Notes under the pieces: model-generated
The model's database searches: none
Seen by the model: only the letters and a program-made list of their open reading frames with translations
What the model was told of the DNA's origin: nothing
Position numbers and translations under genes: made by a program
From: Biscogniauxia marginata
Lineage: Eukaryota > Ascomycota > Sordariomycetes > Xylariales > Xylariaceae
Reading direction: 5' to 3'
Length of the DNA: 64,000 bases
NCBI GenBank assembly: GCA_022695795.1
Contig: MU404055.1
Coordinates: 1,116,001 to 1,180,000, forward strand
Part shown: positions 25,065 through 37,034 of the stretch, piece after piece
Numbering within the stretch: position 1 is the first letter of the stretch
How the letters are laid out: each line of letters opens with the position of its first letter

Positions 25065-27021
25065 ATTGTTCAGTCAATGTGTGAAGCGCGCGCGATGCGA
25101 AATGTGTGGAATCGTGAATTGAGGAAGTGGGATGTTTAAACTTTTTTTTTCCCCCTACTTACCATGTCCCGTCGCTTATCGCTACTGAACTCTCCTGATA
25201 AGCGGATAAGAGTTTTATGGGTCGCTGAGGTCCCGCTTCATAGGTATGCAGCTCTCTCATTGGTTTAAACCAAAGCTCTAACATCCCCGGCTGTTGATCG
25301 ACTCTCGTCTTATGTGGATCGGTAGTGGTTAATTAAGGTTAGGTATGATACTTTAGTGTAAGTCATTGCCGTAGGATTGAAGCTACATGTATGCTCCTGT
25401 TCCTCAACCGATTTTGCTGTTCTATGAACCCCATCTATATATACATGTATCTCACTATACTTTCTTCCAAGGTACCTACCATGCATCAGTACTTCCTTGT
25501 TCAAAGTCGAGGCTCCTTTTAAGACATTCTCTAGAAAACGCATCCATCCGTTATCGACGGTATCCTTCTTTAACTGTTCTTCATAATATATACTCTCATA
25601 CTTTCACACATGGATATAGTTCCTCTCTTATCGCGGTAACATGTTCCGGCCAGGCATCTCCTTCGCGTACCCGTTGGGTTTAGGACTTGGGTACCTATCA
25701 ACAACGAGGGTATTATATGACCTATCCTTCATCTTACTGTCTTGCGATCCTTCTAGCCCCCCTTGATGTCTGTACGACAAATGTATTTATAATCTTATAT
25801 CTGAAATCAGGTTCATGACTGATGCGGGTTGCAGCTGCAGGTCTGGCCCTGGATAAATCGCCGGCTAAAGTCGACGATATTCATCCTACCGCAGCCCGCA
25901 GCTGGGCCCCTTGATCAACATCTCACGCTGCCTCTTCTATGGGCTCTGTCGTCTATGCTCTACTAAATATGGCGTTTCTAGGTTGTATTCAATCAACTCT
26001 ATATTAGTTAATAAGTATCTTCCGCGTGGGTTTTGAAACGAGCTCCACGTAAAAGCATGCCTTACTTATATGAAGCTTTCCGAGCACCTGGATACGGCCA
26101 ACATATCTGCCGTGCAGCTACTTACATATAAACACTACACTGCACCTTTCCAGGTTTGGGGTCCATCTGACATCGATGGGCCGTGTCCTGCGTGTTCAGT
26201 TTTGAACCCTTTTGCTATTCTGAGCACCCCCGTGCCGGTCTCAAGGTGGTAGCGAATGTGGTGCTGTCGGTGTGTTCGTTCATAGGTCAGAATCACCACT
26301 GTCTTCCCGTGTCTCCGTCCCATCGGACTTTTACATCAGTACCACGTTGCAATGTTATGTAACACCGTTACGAAGAGTTGTCTCGATATGGTAGCTGTGA
26401 AGCCATAATAGGCTCAGGCTTCCACTAAAGCTTAGTGTTGTTAACGCCGAGCCTCCAGACCAGTCCAACCGTCCAAGCTCTCCCGAGAGTGTGTCTGCAA
26501 ATAGAGGGTGTCTAGACGTGAAATACACGGCTGAGCTGCAGCTAGATGCCTTACGAGCTGCTGAGCAAGCTGGAAGTCAATTGGACGGTGCCAGGGGTTC
26601 AAGGCTTGGGGAGGAGGGGAGGGGAGAGGAGGATTCGAACTATGGCACGGCAAGTGTGATAACCTGGGGAAAGGACGCAGCCCTGCAATAAAGGATGATG
26701 ATACCACGGGATGATGGTCTGACCTCGACAGTGACTAGTCACCGGACGGACAACGGCGATAATACGAGCTGCCTCATCCTACGAGTTCTAGAACTTGAGG
26801 TTGTCTCATATGACGGGTTATTATTACTTTTAACCCAGTTTCAAGCTACAGGACAGACCAAATCACGCTGTAGAAGGTGAACACAGGTGGCTATAAAGTT
26901 AGACAATATCCCTCCTTGTTGGGACAAATACGTTACCTAGCCCCAGGAAACATAGCATTCAGCTTGTATCGATAACTAACTCTCCTTATTTATATATCTA
27001 CTAAATTAATCCATTGTCATT
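25065..27021. other. Gene-free interval upstream of a secreted-protein gene
   Basis: About 2 kb of A+T-rich DNA. The first 200 bases should contain the HAS1 promoter. No open frame resembles a protein and no RNA gene is recognised. A TATA-like stretch (TATATAT, near 26990) lies about 30 bases before the next ATG. Confidence 0.5.
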
Positions 27022-28068
27022 ATGAAGTTTTTAGTCCCGCTGACCCTTATCGTGGGTATTGTATTCTCTACTTCTATCCCACGTCGAAATATAGAGAGGC
27101 CACAAAAAAACCTCGATAGCGTCCCCGTTACCACGGCCTCGATACCAGCTGATGCGCCGGAGGGCTACAGCACGACTACGGGACAGCCATCGCTGAAGTT
27201 TGAAAAGACAAGCCTGCTCGAGCTACCTAGCGAGCTCGTCAACCGAAACCGGGCTTTAGGTAGACTAAGGGGACTAGAGGATCGCCAGTTCAGTACCCAG
27301 GATTTCTACGAGTGTACCAGTTCTGTATGCCCCTTTTGCTTTTTCCGGTCCCAGTCTCCCCTACCCCTCTTCCTAGCTCTGATGTCCCTCTTCCGCACCC
27401 GTCATATACTCAGCAAGACACAGATCTAGCTAACCCATCGACTCACCTTCGCAGAATCCAGCGCCTACCGCTAGCGACTGCGACGTGGTCATCAGCGAGG
27501 TCTTCGCCGCGGACCAGTTACTGACGATAACCGCCAGCTCGTGTCTACTATTCCAATATGGGACGTGCTGGGGTTTCTTCGTACGTATATATTCTTCTGA
27601 TACAACATTTTTTCATATAAGGGAACGAAGCTCCCTCCTTTGTAGTCAACCTACAGACACCTGCGATAAGATCTCTTTTAAAAATGAAAGAAGAAGAAAA
27701 TTTTGTTTTAGGGAGACTTACTGTCTTAAGTCCTATTTTCCCCGGCGCTCTCAAACTCTATCCCTCCCTTTTCCATCCCGTATCTATCTCATTCCCAACA
27801 CTTAATCCCGTTCACTCTTCTTACTCTGCCCCCTAAACCATCCCAGAAACCAGCAAAATTAACCCTAGGGAAAAAGTGCTCCCTCTGCCAGCAGCTCTCG
27901 ACCTCGACCGACTTCATCGGCAGCCAGCTGTCGACGGCCGAGTCGCTCTGCATCAGCAACAGCGCGGGCGGGCAGACGGGCACCGTCGTCGGCGAGGACG
28001 CACCCCAGTGGCAGGCTGGCTTCGTGTACCAGGGCCGCGGGCTGCCCGACTACGCCGACGTCTGCTAG
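27022..28068 (+). CDS. Secreted cysteine-containing protein, unknown function
   Basis: Three exons (27022-27324, 27455-27580, 27847-28068) join in phase 0 and encode 216 residues. The first about 18 residues (MKFLVPLTLIVGIVFSTS) form a signal peptide, followed by a Thr/Pro/Ser-rich linker and a C-terminal region with eight cysteines: in YECTSS, SDCDVV, SSCLLF, GTCWGFF, KKCSLCQQ, SLCISN and the terminal DVC. Conserved-looking blocks are LTITASSCLLFQYGTCWGFF and VGEDAPQWQAGF. The introns are long for this genome (130 and 266 bases). For the second, an alternative in-phase acceptor 30 bases downstream (after GGGAAAAAG) would delete KPAKLTLGKK and join GFF directly to CSLC. I know of no functional assignment. 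It could be an effector or a cell-wall protein. It lies isolated in gene-poor DNA. Confidence 0.7.
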
Positions 28069-29512
28069 TTAACTAGTCTAATCCCCCTTCTTCTCTTCCC
28101 TAAGGTAAAAAAGAAAAGAAAAAGTATTACTGTAGAATCTTGGAAGAAGAAGGGGTGGGGGTTGGTTGGTTGCCCCGTGTATAAGAAGAAAGGACTTTAA
28201 GATAAAAAGGGGAGGGGGGCTGGATGATACTGTATGGAGACGGGCATAAATTTAAGTAGTCGGCTGTTAGGCTCGTCTATTTAGCCCAGCGAGACGAGAG
28301 TTGACAGTAAACTTACCTATCCAGGGGTAGTTATCGAGATCAAGAGAAGGAGGGAGACAGAGAAGAGATATGAAATTCATAATCTATTTTTCACCCCTCC
28401 CAAATCTCTTCTGATTAACATCATGCTTGTCTATGAACATTGCATTTATCCAAAACCATTTTCGCCTTGTGACTGATGTAACTGGCACAATGCCTCTTCT
28501 AAGTTGACCATCACTACAAATTTCTTTCTATTGACCGTGATAAGCTGAAGGGTGGACTTCTCACATCAGCAGTACGGCAAGGAGCTAAAAGTGAGACGAC
28601 TTTTCAAAGAAGCTACCTTTAGGCTACATTTTATAATCTCAGGTGACTCGCAAAGGCTTTACGAGGACTTCGATAGCAGCTACCTCAGATCAAATGACTC
28701 AAAGCCAGTAATAACCATTAAAGGTATTATGAATTTCTTAAATCTGAAACCCTATTAAACATGCCCATGGACCTTGGGGCATCTTACTGACTAGGAACTG
28801 AAGATATGTCCTTTAACCACGAACTTTTAAGGTTAAGAGCAAATATATCTCATAGACTAAGGGATATCCTCCCATCGCTTGCTTATGGAAACGAGAGGGA
28901 GATCTTCTAGTGATACTCGAGATGAGGCCTATATATACCGTGCTCGGCCTGCTACCAGAGAGGTAGTCCCAAATTAAATTCTATTATGAGTGACAGCCAC
29001 TAGAAATCCGTCACAGAGTGAATTTCCATATAGTATATCCTAACTGCTAGTAACTACGGCCATCTCCTGTTAGAGGATATTTTAGATATTTGATATTGTC
29101 TGCTCCTAGAAAATGGCCACAGTATCATGGCATCAACGCGCCCAGAAGGGGCTCCGGGATATATATAGTTGAATCGTGTCCCAGTCAAGTTTCATAATGA
29201 TCTCACTGAAGCTTGCATAATTGAGACTACGATCGATCGAGAGTTCGTCAACATTACGAGTATCTTAGACACTTTCGTCGCTGTCTCTCTCAGCCCAGCC
29301 AAAGCCCATCCCTTAGGCGATCTAGCAAGACAGCAACCTTACAACAACCTCTGGCAAGTGCTCGCCACATAAAATGTACTGTACTGGCCGTATATTACTA
29401 CCGTCCTAGGTTGTGTACCTGGTTCGGAGCCTCAAGCCTGTGAAAGATGTCGGGGGCAATGCGTTTCTTACAACATACCTAATGTGGGCAGATTTGACAT
29501 ATACCATAAACT

Positions 29513-29562
29513 CCCCCCCCCCCCCCGCCCCCCGGGGGGGGGGGGGGGGGGTGGGGGGGGTG
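29513..29562. repeat. Poly-C followed by poly-G tract
   Basis: A run of C with one internal G passes directly into a run of G, forming a near-perfect C/G palindrome. It sits 66 bases left of the N gap and resembles the tract on the right side of the gap. Confidence 0.85.
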
Positions 29563-29628
29563 GCTGATAAAATTATTTATTTTTGTATTTTTTTTTTTAT
29601 TAAAAATAAAAAAAAAAAAAAAAAAAAC

Positions 29629-29638
29629 NNNNNNNNNN
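29629..29638. other. Assembly gap of ten N
   Basis: Ten unknown bases. The left edge is an A-rich hairpin-like T-run/A-run segment and the right edge is followed at once by A+T and then poly-C/poly-G. The true gap size is unknown. Confidence 0.98.
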
Positions 29639-29650
29639 AATATATTATAT

Positions 29651-29680
29651 CCCCCCCCCCCCCCCCCCGGGGGGGGGGGG
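29651..29680. repeat. Second poly-C followed by poly-G tract
   Basis: About 18 C followed by about 12 G, mirroring the tract at 29513-29562 on the other side of the gap. Such paired homopolymers are difficult to sequence and may be mis-assembled. Confidence 0.85.
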
Positions 29681-30369
29681 AGTTGTAGTTGGCTCTCAGT
29701 AATAATGCTTCTTGTATCAGTTTAGTTGGGGATTTACATACCTATAGAAATCCCATATTCGGCCCCTGAAATATCTTATGATAAGCCCAGAGCTTTCGAC
29801 TCTTAATATAAAAACGTAAATATATAAAATAACGCACATTGATAGTATTAGTAATGGTTGGACGGCTGGTGATAAATAAATTCTCGTTTATTATGCAACT
29901 TATATATTAATAATAATCATTCATAACTTAAACATTGTAACTATCAAGTCTCTATTTATAAAGCACTATTATGATTATACTGGTAAAATACCTATATATA
30001 TAATGTGTATAAATGAGTTGAGAGCCAGGATAGAGCTAAGACTCTGTTGATAATTATCAACTTAGCCTAGGTAAAGGTAGCCACATGCCTCGGCTAAGAA
30101 AAGTCGACGAAGGAAGTGTCTAACCCAGCTATGTGTATGTGTTGGTTTCACAACATATGTAAGTTTTAGAATACTACAATACATTAATGTAGGGGAGATA
30201 CATGTAGGTACTTCATCACTGTGACGGCAGGCTGATCCCAGGCACCGTTTACATATAAATAGGATAGTCGCACACATACTACCCACATGTAATACATCAT
30301 TCTTACCCTACATAAAGGTTGGTTACACACAACATACATTCGCTTATAACTAGAAGCCTCATGTGTAGA

Positions 30370-30400
30370 CCTTTATAAGGCCTTTATAAGGCCTTTATAA
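30370..30400. repeat. Tandem repeat of CCTTTATAAGG
   Basis: An 11-base unit is repeated two full times plus a nine-base partial copy. Each unit is close to palindromic around TTATAA. Confidence 0.8.
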
Positions 30401-33400
30401 TAAACGTGTGGTGTTAACTATTAATAGGAATTAGACTCGCAGGCTCGCCTTGTGCTAACTATGAGGTATTTAAGGTGTACCAACCCTTTCATACTAGGGT
30501 CATCGATGAAAAGAGGCGCGATGTCTCATGCACTCACTACGTCCTCGTACACGCTCCGGGCAACCAAATATTGTTTCTCATACTGATTTTGTTTTACATG
30601 ATTCGGATATAGCTCTGTTATATATATATATTCAAAGACAAATCGCCTATTTCTACTCCGACGACTTAGCGATAGACATATAATTGGGGGAGAGAGGGGA
30701 AAAAAAGTCGAGGCCTAGGTATGTAGTCAGCCTTAGCCGAGTGGTGGGAGGGACAAACACGCATAAAGGAGTAAATCAAGGGCGACACGCGAGAAGCGGA
30801 TCGGTCACCGGCATGAAGTTGTTAGACGTATGCACCCACCCACCCGCATATAACTCTTTGGCCTGCATTATGTACTCTCTCTGCAGCTCCCCCCTTCTGC
30901 GACGTTGGAATTTGGTGACTACGTGTATTGTGGATGAGAAATGTATTCGTTTGCAATTACTAATCCAGATACTCAGGAAGCACTCATTTCATTGCCGATG
31001 CACCCCTCGCGCAATCGAAGTGGCTAGAATTCGCTCCCGAGTGACCGGGACATTGTATGTATGGCTAAGGGGTTGAGGAGATGCGTTTGCCGAAGTGTCG
31101 ATTTCTAAGCTACCAGCTCGTTTCGGGGCTGCGGAAAATCAATTGGAAAGCTTAGTCGAACGAGCCACGTACCGAAGTCTACGATCGTTAGCTATACCTG
31201 GCTATCAGTCCCCTCGCGAGAGATCAGATCTTTAAATGTCTGGTCCCGTTGTCTCCGAACGAACAAATTTTTTTACGCATGGACAAGGTCATGGATGAGA
31301 GTGATAGGTGAGACAGGATGGGATCATGCCGATTGGACGGGGGCGCAATCGCTGTCAACGTGCAGAGGAGGGTTTGCAACACACGAGCCATCTTTCTTGT
31401 TTCAACGTCACCAGAGCGAAGCAGATGAGGAAGGCGTCCTGCTGGTTTCCGAGACAAGACGTCTAACATCTTCTCTTTTCTTATCTTTCCCTTTCTCCTG
31501 GCCTGGGGCATGGGGGGAAATCGAATGGCGGGATCTGAAAGGTACTCAGATCCAGGGTGGCAGCTTGAGTCGCTTGGCATCGAGAACCAGTCGCCTACGC
31601 GAGAACCGCGTTGCAGCCAGGAAGCCCAATGTTTCAGCGCGCAAGTCGCACGACTTCGATGCGTCCTACGTATGTACTGCTCGTGGTGATGTATCACCGT
31701 AAGCCCTTGTGCGCCTGTAAAACTAAAACCAAAGTTTTTATTTTGGGGCAGAAAAGACGAGGGATATCGATCCAGAGAGAGGAGAGGGGAGAAATCAGTA
31801 ATTTCAGGGGCCTATTGAAGAAATACACATTGATCGAGCTAGAACATTTCATCTAAGTACTGGCTTTCTAGAATCTAGTTAGTGGATACCGAGGCTGAAC
31901 GTTTATTCAGTCCAAGATCGTTCCGCCGTCTGCTGATTAGCCAGCTCAAATTACATGGGGGAAACAAGCAATAACGAAAGACACGCAGATCGGCTGGAGG
32001 ACCCGTTGAAGCAATGCTATGGATGTTCTAGAAGTGTTCGGCCATAATGTAGCAGTTGGAGTAAACCGGCCGGTAATATCCAGAGTTCTGCACGGGGGGA
32101 GGGACAGTCACACAAAGACCGAGTTTATGGCACTGGTAATAATAATAGATAGCTTCATCTGCAGCCAAGATGTTCACCAAGTGATTTGGGGGAGCACTGC
32201 GAGAGGGGTCACCTGACCAGAATACAGGAATGGGAGGAAATGACGCGGCCGAGGTTAGGTAAATCAATGTCCGAAAGGGCGATTCGAAAAAGGCTGACTT
32301 AGGTAATAAAGGGGTTCAGCGACAGCGACAACGACAGCGACGGTGATGACCGTCGAAACGCGTGGGATGAGGATTTCCAGAGTCGATATGATACCAAGAC
32401 CAGTAGTTCCACGGACGTAGGGTTCGTCTCGGGCTTGGCCCGGGATTATCGAAATGGCTTTTGCGGGAGTGCCTCTGATTTGACAGGTGGATGGGATCAT
32501 CTAGTGATCTGCTCAAGATTAACAGGATTCTGGAAATACTACAGAAGGCCAGAAGGCGGAAAAGATAGAAAAAAGGCTGATGACTATCCCTGGGGAGCCA
32601 CGTTTTGAATTGGCTACTAGGGCCCAGGGCCCAGGGGGCCTGTTAGCTTGCCTACGAGGCGTCCGTATTGAGTAATACATAAAAGTTTATGCAGAGAGAG
32701 AATGTAAATTGCAGTTTTGATTACCAGTATCTATGCAGCACGAGGTCCCAGGACAACATAATCATGATGAAACCTTGTCTACTAAGAGGGAGGAAAAAAA
32801 GAACAGGAAGTAATCTTGAGACTTGGTCGAAGATACGCGCAACTACCTCAGGTCGTCAAGGAAGACCCTCGACGACGCACCTGAATGATGCGCTTCTACA
32901 TTAGCTTCGCGCGTCTGCAATGCACAATCTTCCGAATGATTCACATACATGGGATGAGATGTAAATTATCCATCCAGACTTGGGCTGTTAGCGGTAGAAG
33001 CCCACTCGGCCGCGTCTCTGATCCGGCGCAGCCATCTGCACAGGGTCACCTCAGCAGCTAACTAGTCTGATTCGTTTTTCCTTCGAAATGACGAGTCCCA
33101 GAACATCTTCACGTCGATGACGAACTCTTCCAGGTGTTCGGAAACCGGCCCAGAAAAAGAACAAAAAAAGAAACGTTCCGCTCTTGAAAATAGGGGTTCG
33201 ATGGTAGTTTGCAGGCCGCCGTTGCTACGTAGCAACTGGAGGAAAGGAAGGCTACCTTGCTCTACACAGAAGTTATTAACAGTTGGAAGAAGATCGTTAG
33301 AAAATGTATCCTTGGGATCGCTTGGTTAAGATCACTAAGCCCACTTTATGTGATGAGAGAGAGAGAGAGAGCGATTTGGGAGAACTGCATCATTTCAAGC

Positions 33401-34810
33401 AAGGCAAGAAGAAGGGACCAGCAGCGACACGACTTGAGGGTTGGCCCGTGACGACGATGCACAGTGTTTTCTTCTTCTTCTCTTGCCCCCTTTTTTTCGA
33501 TTCTTCATTTGGACCTCATGATGAGGTGCGATCTAGGTAGGCGCCATAGTCGCATGCATGTCTCGCTTCCACGATGGTGGGAAAACCCCATCAGGTTTCC
33601 TCGTGGATAAGCTAGATGCACAATCTCGCTTCACGAATGCACTATGTATGTAGGTTTTAGGGGATGGACCTGCTCAGCTACCACCGAGTAATATCGTCTA
33701 TTGGATGCCACCAGACGCGGCGCGTCGACAAGAAGATATGCGAGCCGCAAAATTAACTGCGAGACCGCTTTTCCTGCTACATACCTCTGCACTAGCAGGT
33801 TACCTGTCTGCACATGCTTGGTATAGTGTAGCATTATGTATCTGTACAGGTAGCAAGTCTCGCCCCCCCTTCCCCCCCCCGGCCTAGCGCCAAAGTGAGG
33901 TGTGATTGAGCGAGCTTGCGCGTTGACGTTGACGAGTGAGGCTGGTGATGAAAGAGCTAACGGTAGCCTCCGGGGCGGAGAGGTGGTGGCGTGGTGGCGT
34001 AGTGGATGGTAGAGCTTGTCACTTGATGCTGTGTTGCTGCGCGGAGAGGGAGAAGGAGATGGAGAGGGCGAGAAGAGGGTGTGGTACGTGGGCTCATGAG
34101 ACTCCATCATCCACCCTCATGTTTTTGATGGGCGGGTAATCTGCTCCCGTGACGGGCCGTCCTGACAAGTGCTCAGACTTGGCTCAAGATGGGAAAGCAT
34201 GCAGTCTTTTTTATTATCTCATGCTTGATGTAGATTGGACCAGGCTTGGAAAGAAGGGGAAGAGGGGGGAGGAGGAGGAGGAGGCAGAGAAAAGAAATGC
34301 CGTGGTATGGAGTATCGTAGGTTGTTTATTGTTTCCCAGATTTAGTATGTATAGTCGAGCTCAACAACTTGTTATGAGCTCTATAGCAACCGATAGCGGT
34401 GTGTGGTAATTGAGCATGCACAGGCGTCTGGTTCATGTAATCAACAAATATTGGCATGGGGTGCATGACTTATAGGTTATCTGTGATATGTAGTAAACCT
34501 AATCGATCTGTATACTTGTTAGATGGCAACTATAGAGGATACGTACCTATGTGGAGAGTACATGTATAGGTATAGAGATATTATAGGTATCAAGCTGGCA
34601 TATAGGGCGACGAGATAGTAATACAGAATGTGCTATATTACTGAAGAATAAGAAATGAAGCTATGACATGTTATGTACCTACCTATTGCATGCCGATGTT
34701 TGGTTGGTGTGTTGTCCTACATCATATGCATCAATGTATGTTGCCCTGTGCACCATAACACAATTTTTTTTTTTGGCGCTAAAGCTAAGCATTGTTCAGT
34801 TCCTGAGATG

Positions 34811-34837
34811 TGTACGGTGTACGGTGTACGGTGTAAC
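34811..34837. repeat. Tandem repeat of TGTACGG
   Basis: Three perfect 7-base copies and a degenerate fourth, in otherwise A+T-rich DNA. Confidence 0.75.
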
Positions 34838-35400
34838 GTGGTAGTTAGAGTAGGTATGATATTGACATTACAGTGCAATTGTGTAAGTAATGCATGTGCT
34901 GTGGTCAATCTACCTAAGGTAGGTAAGCTGACGCACTATTAAGGAGATAGAGAGGAACTTACTGTACCTTAATCTGCTTACACTAACTAGATTGAAGGCC
35001 AGTAAATGCCCAAAGCACAGTGCGCTTATCTCATTATTGTGCATTATGCACCTACAGGAGGACCTAGGAACTTGGCTATGCATATTACCGAATAGTCTCA
35101 ATCGCATAAGGTTTTATTTTATTTTACTTTGCATAACTGTACACGTCAATGATAATTATGTTAATTGATTTGCTGGCTATGCCATTGTTTGGTTTTATCC
35201 ATCATCAATCTCTTATTCCAAGATCCCCGCCGTTGATTGGACCCAAGCTTTCCCACACCCTTGAACTTCCAGCCTGACCAATTAATTTTTCTCTTGTTCT
35301 CCCTTGAATCCAGTCTCGCCCTCGCCAATACTACCTAACTTACATAACCTAACATTATACACATACGTCCCTCATTACATTACATTACGTTTATCGTGCT

Positions 35401-37034
35401 TCTCGTCATCCTCTTTCCGAGGCTCCTTTTCTACACACGAGATACACGAGATACACGAGGTATAGTCACTCGCTCGCTGCGTGTATCGGCGTTCTGATTG
35501 GTGTTTCTGTGCTTTCTGCGCCGCTTACCTCCTGCGACCCGTGCTCCTTGGGACATTCCACCAGTTCCCAGGCCACAGCCCCCCCGGAAAGGAAACTAGC
35601 CATAGCATCCAAGGCGAATCACGGCTTTGCGTTGCTGCTAGGGACGAGCCGCAAAGTTCTGGTCCAGCCTTGGGGGATCTCATCTTCATTTCCCCCCTTA
35701 CCCTAACGGTCTACCTAACCTAGCGTGCCTCCATCTCGTCCTTCATCCTCGACCTCTCTCTGATCCAGGATCCCAAGTGGCCCCCCCCGGCTTCCATCCG
35801 GCCCCGGTTTAGCTTTCTACAGTCCCCTCTCCAGCGACCTTGCAGGCGGCACTGTACCTAGGTCCCTTGCCTCATCTACCTTGCTCGCCAGCTTTGTGTA
35901 TGTAGGTACCCCCAAAGGCCTCCTTGCCACCCCCCTAGAAACCATCAATCTATCAATCAATCAATCAATCCCCTTTCTAGGGCTCCTTGCTTCATTATTG
36001 GACGTGGACCGGGACCGGGACCTGCGAGCGCATTTCGTGTGCATACTACTATTTTATATTTCCCATCGACCAGCCGCCACTGGGCTTCTCTGAACCGACA
36101 TACTTGGCAAGTCTGACTCAACGTTGGAACGACCAGAAAGGATTCGAGGTTAGGGCAGAGTTCTGTCAGTACTAATAATCCCGGGAATCCAGAACGGCGA
36201 ACCAAGAGCTAGAGCGGGAAATAAAAAAAGAGAAGGAAGAAAAAAAGGAAGCGAAAAGAAAGCAAAGATCCCAGTTCAAGGGTCCCTGCCGTTCAATCCG
36301 CAAACCTTACGCCGCCTTGACTATTTTTTCCACCATTTGCTACATCTATTATTTTTTTCCCTCTACTCCACCAAAAAATCAGCCGGCACGCCCCCAACGG
36401 CGGACGAAATTCCCTCCAAAAGGACATTCACGAAAATATATAGTTTACCTCAGGGCCCTGGGAGCTCCCGAGCTCACGATTCCTCCGACCTCTGCGAATC
36501 CTTGCATACGATATCCGCATTTTCGCCAGTGACCTGTGGACGAGACGTGACACTTGGGCTTGGGCTTCCTGCGCTTTCGCTTTCCTGCATCTGACCGCCC
36601 GACCAATCTCGCCCTCTACCAATCCTGTCTAGCCGCCTCCAGCCAACCAGCCAGTCAGGAATCCCCCGTCGGCCTGCCACCACTTTTTATAGAGGTGCTT
36701 TGCCAATCGACTTGCCTACCGCGCTGCCACTACTACTGCTGTTGCCGCTGCCGCCGCCGCTGCACGACGACAACTTTGCTCATCGCATACCCGCCTTCAG
36801 CCCTCTTCCGACGACGCTTTGTCCCTCATTCGGCTCAGCAACCGTGAATAGGAGGTCCCAGGTCTGGTATAATCACCGGCGAGGCGCTACCGCCCCCTGT
36901 CTATATACGCAGCTTCGGCTATCTTGTATCATTTCCATCATCCCGCTTCGCGTTCCAGCCGCAGGAAGGGAGCTGCAGCCTGCTGGTCGCCTTCGGCAGC
37001 TGTGTCAGCCCTCGACCCAACTACTCTCGCAAAC
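35401..37034 (+). promoter_or_regulatory. Pyrimidine-rich promoter and probable long 5' leader of the Pin4/Cip2-like gene
   Basis: The 1.6 kb before the ATG at 37035 is rich in C and CT, with an AATC tetranucleotide repeat at about 35951-35970 and a GCC/GCT-rich run near 36736-36765. It has no gene-like frame. The composition is typical of long untranslated leaders of fungal regulatory genes. The extent of the transcribed part is inferred. Confidence 0.4.

Larger units (their letters stand above)
28069..35400. other. Gene-poor interval of about 7.3 kb with an assembly gap
   Basis: No supportable gene is present. The open frames on both strands are short, start from non-conserved positions and show no domain or splice pattern. 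Content includes the poly-C/poly-G gap at 29513-29680, a TTTATAAGG tandem at 30370-30400, GA-rich patches near 31760-31800 and 33355-33370, and a GTACGGT tandem near 34811. Much of it is A+T-rich and may be decayed repeat DNA, but no transposon protein could be recognised. Confidence 0.5.

Noticed and set aside
26600..26700. ATTCGAAC near 26631 resembles a reverse-strand tRNA T loop
   Set aside because: The flanking five bases do not pair and no anticodon or acceptor stem is found.
30722..30800. TAGCCGAGTGGTGGG resembles a tRNA A box
   Set aside because: No B box (GGTTCGAATCC-like) or T-arm stem follows at the right distance, and no cloverleaf can be drawn.
33631..34110. Minus-strand frame rich in SPSPSP and arginine
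   Set aside because: Low-complexity composition from a GA-rich patch, without conserved motifs or splice support.
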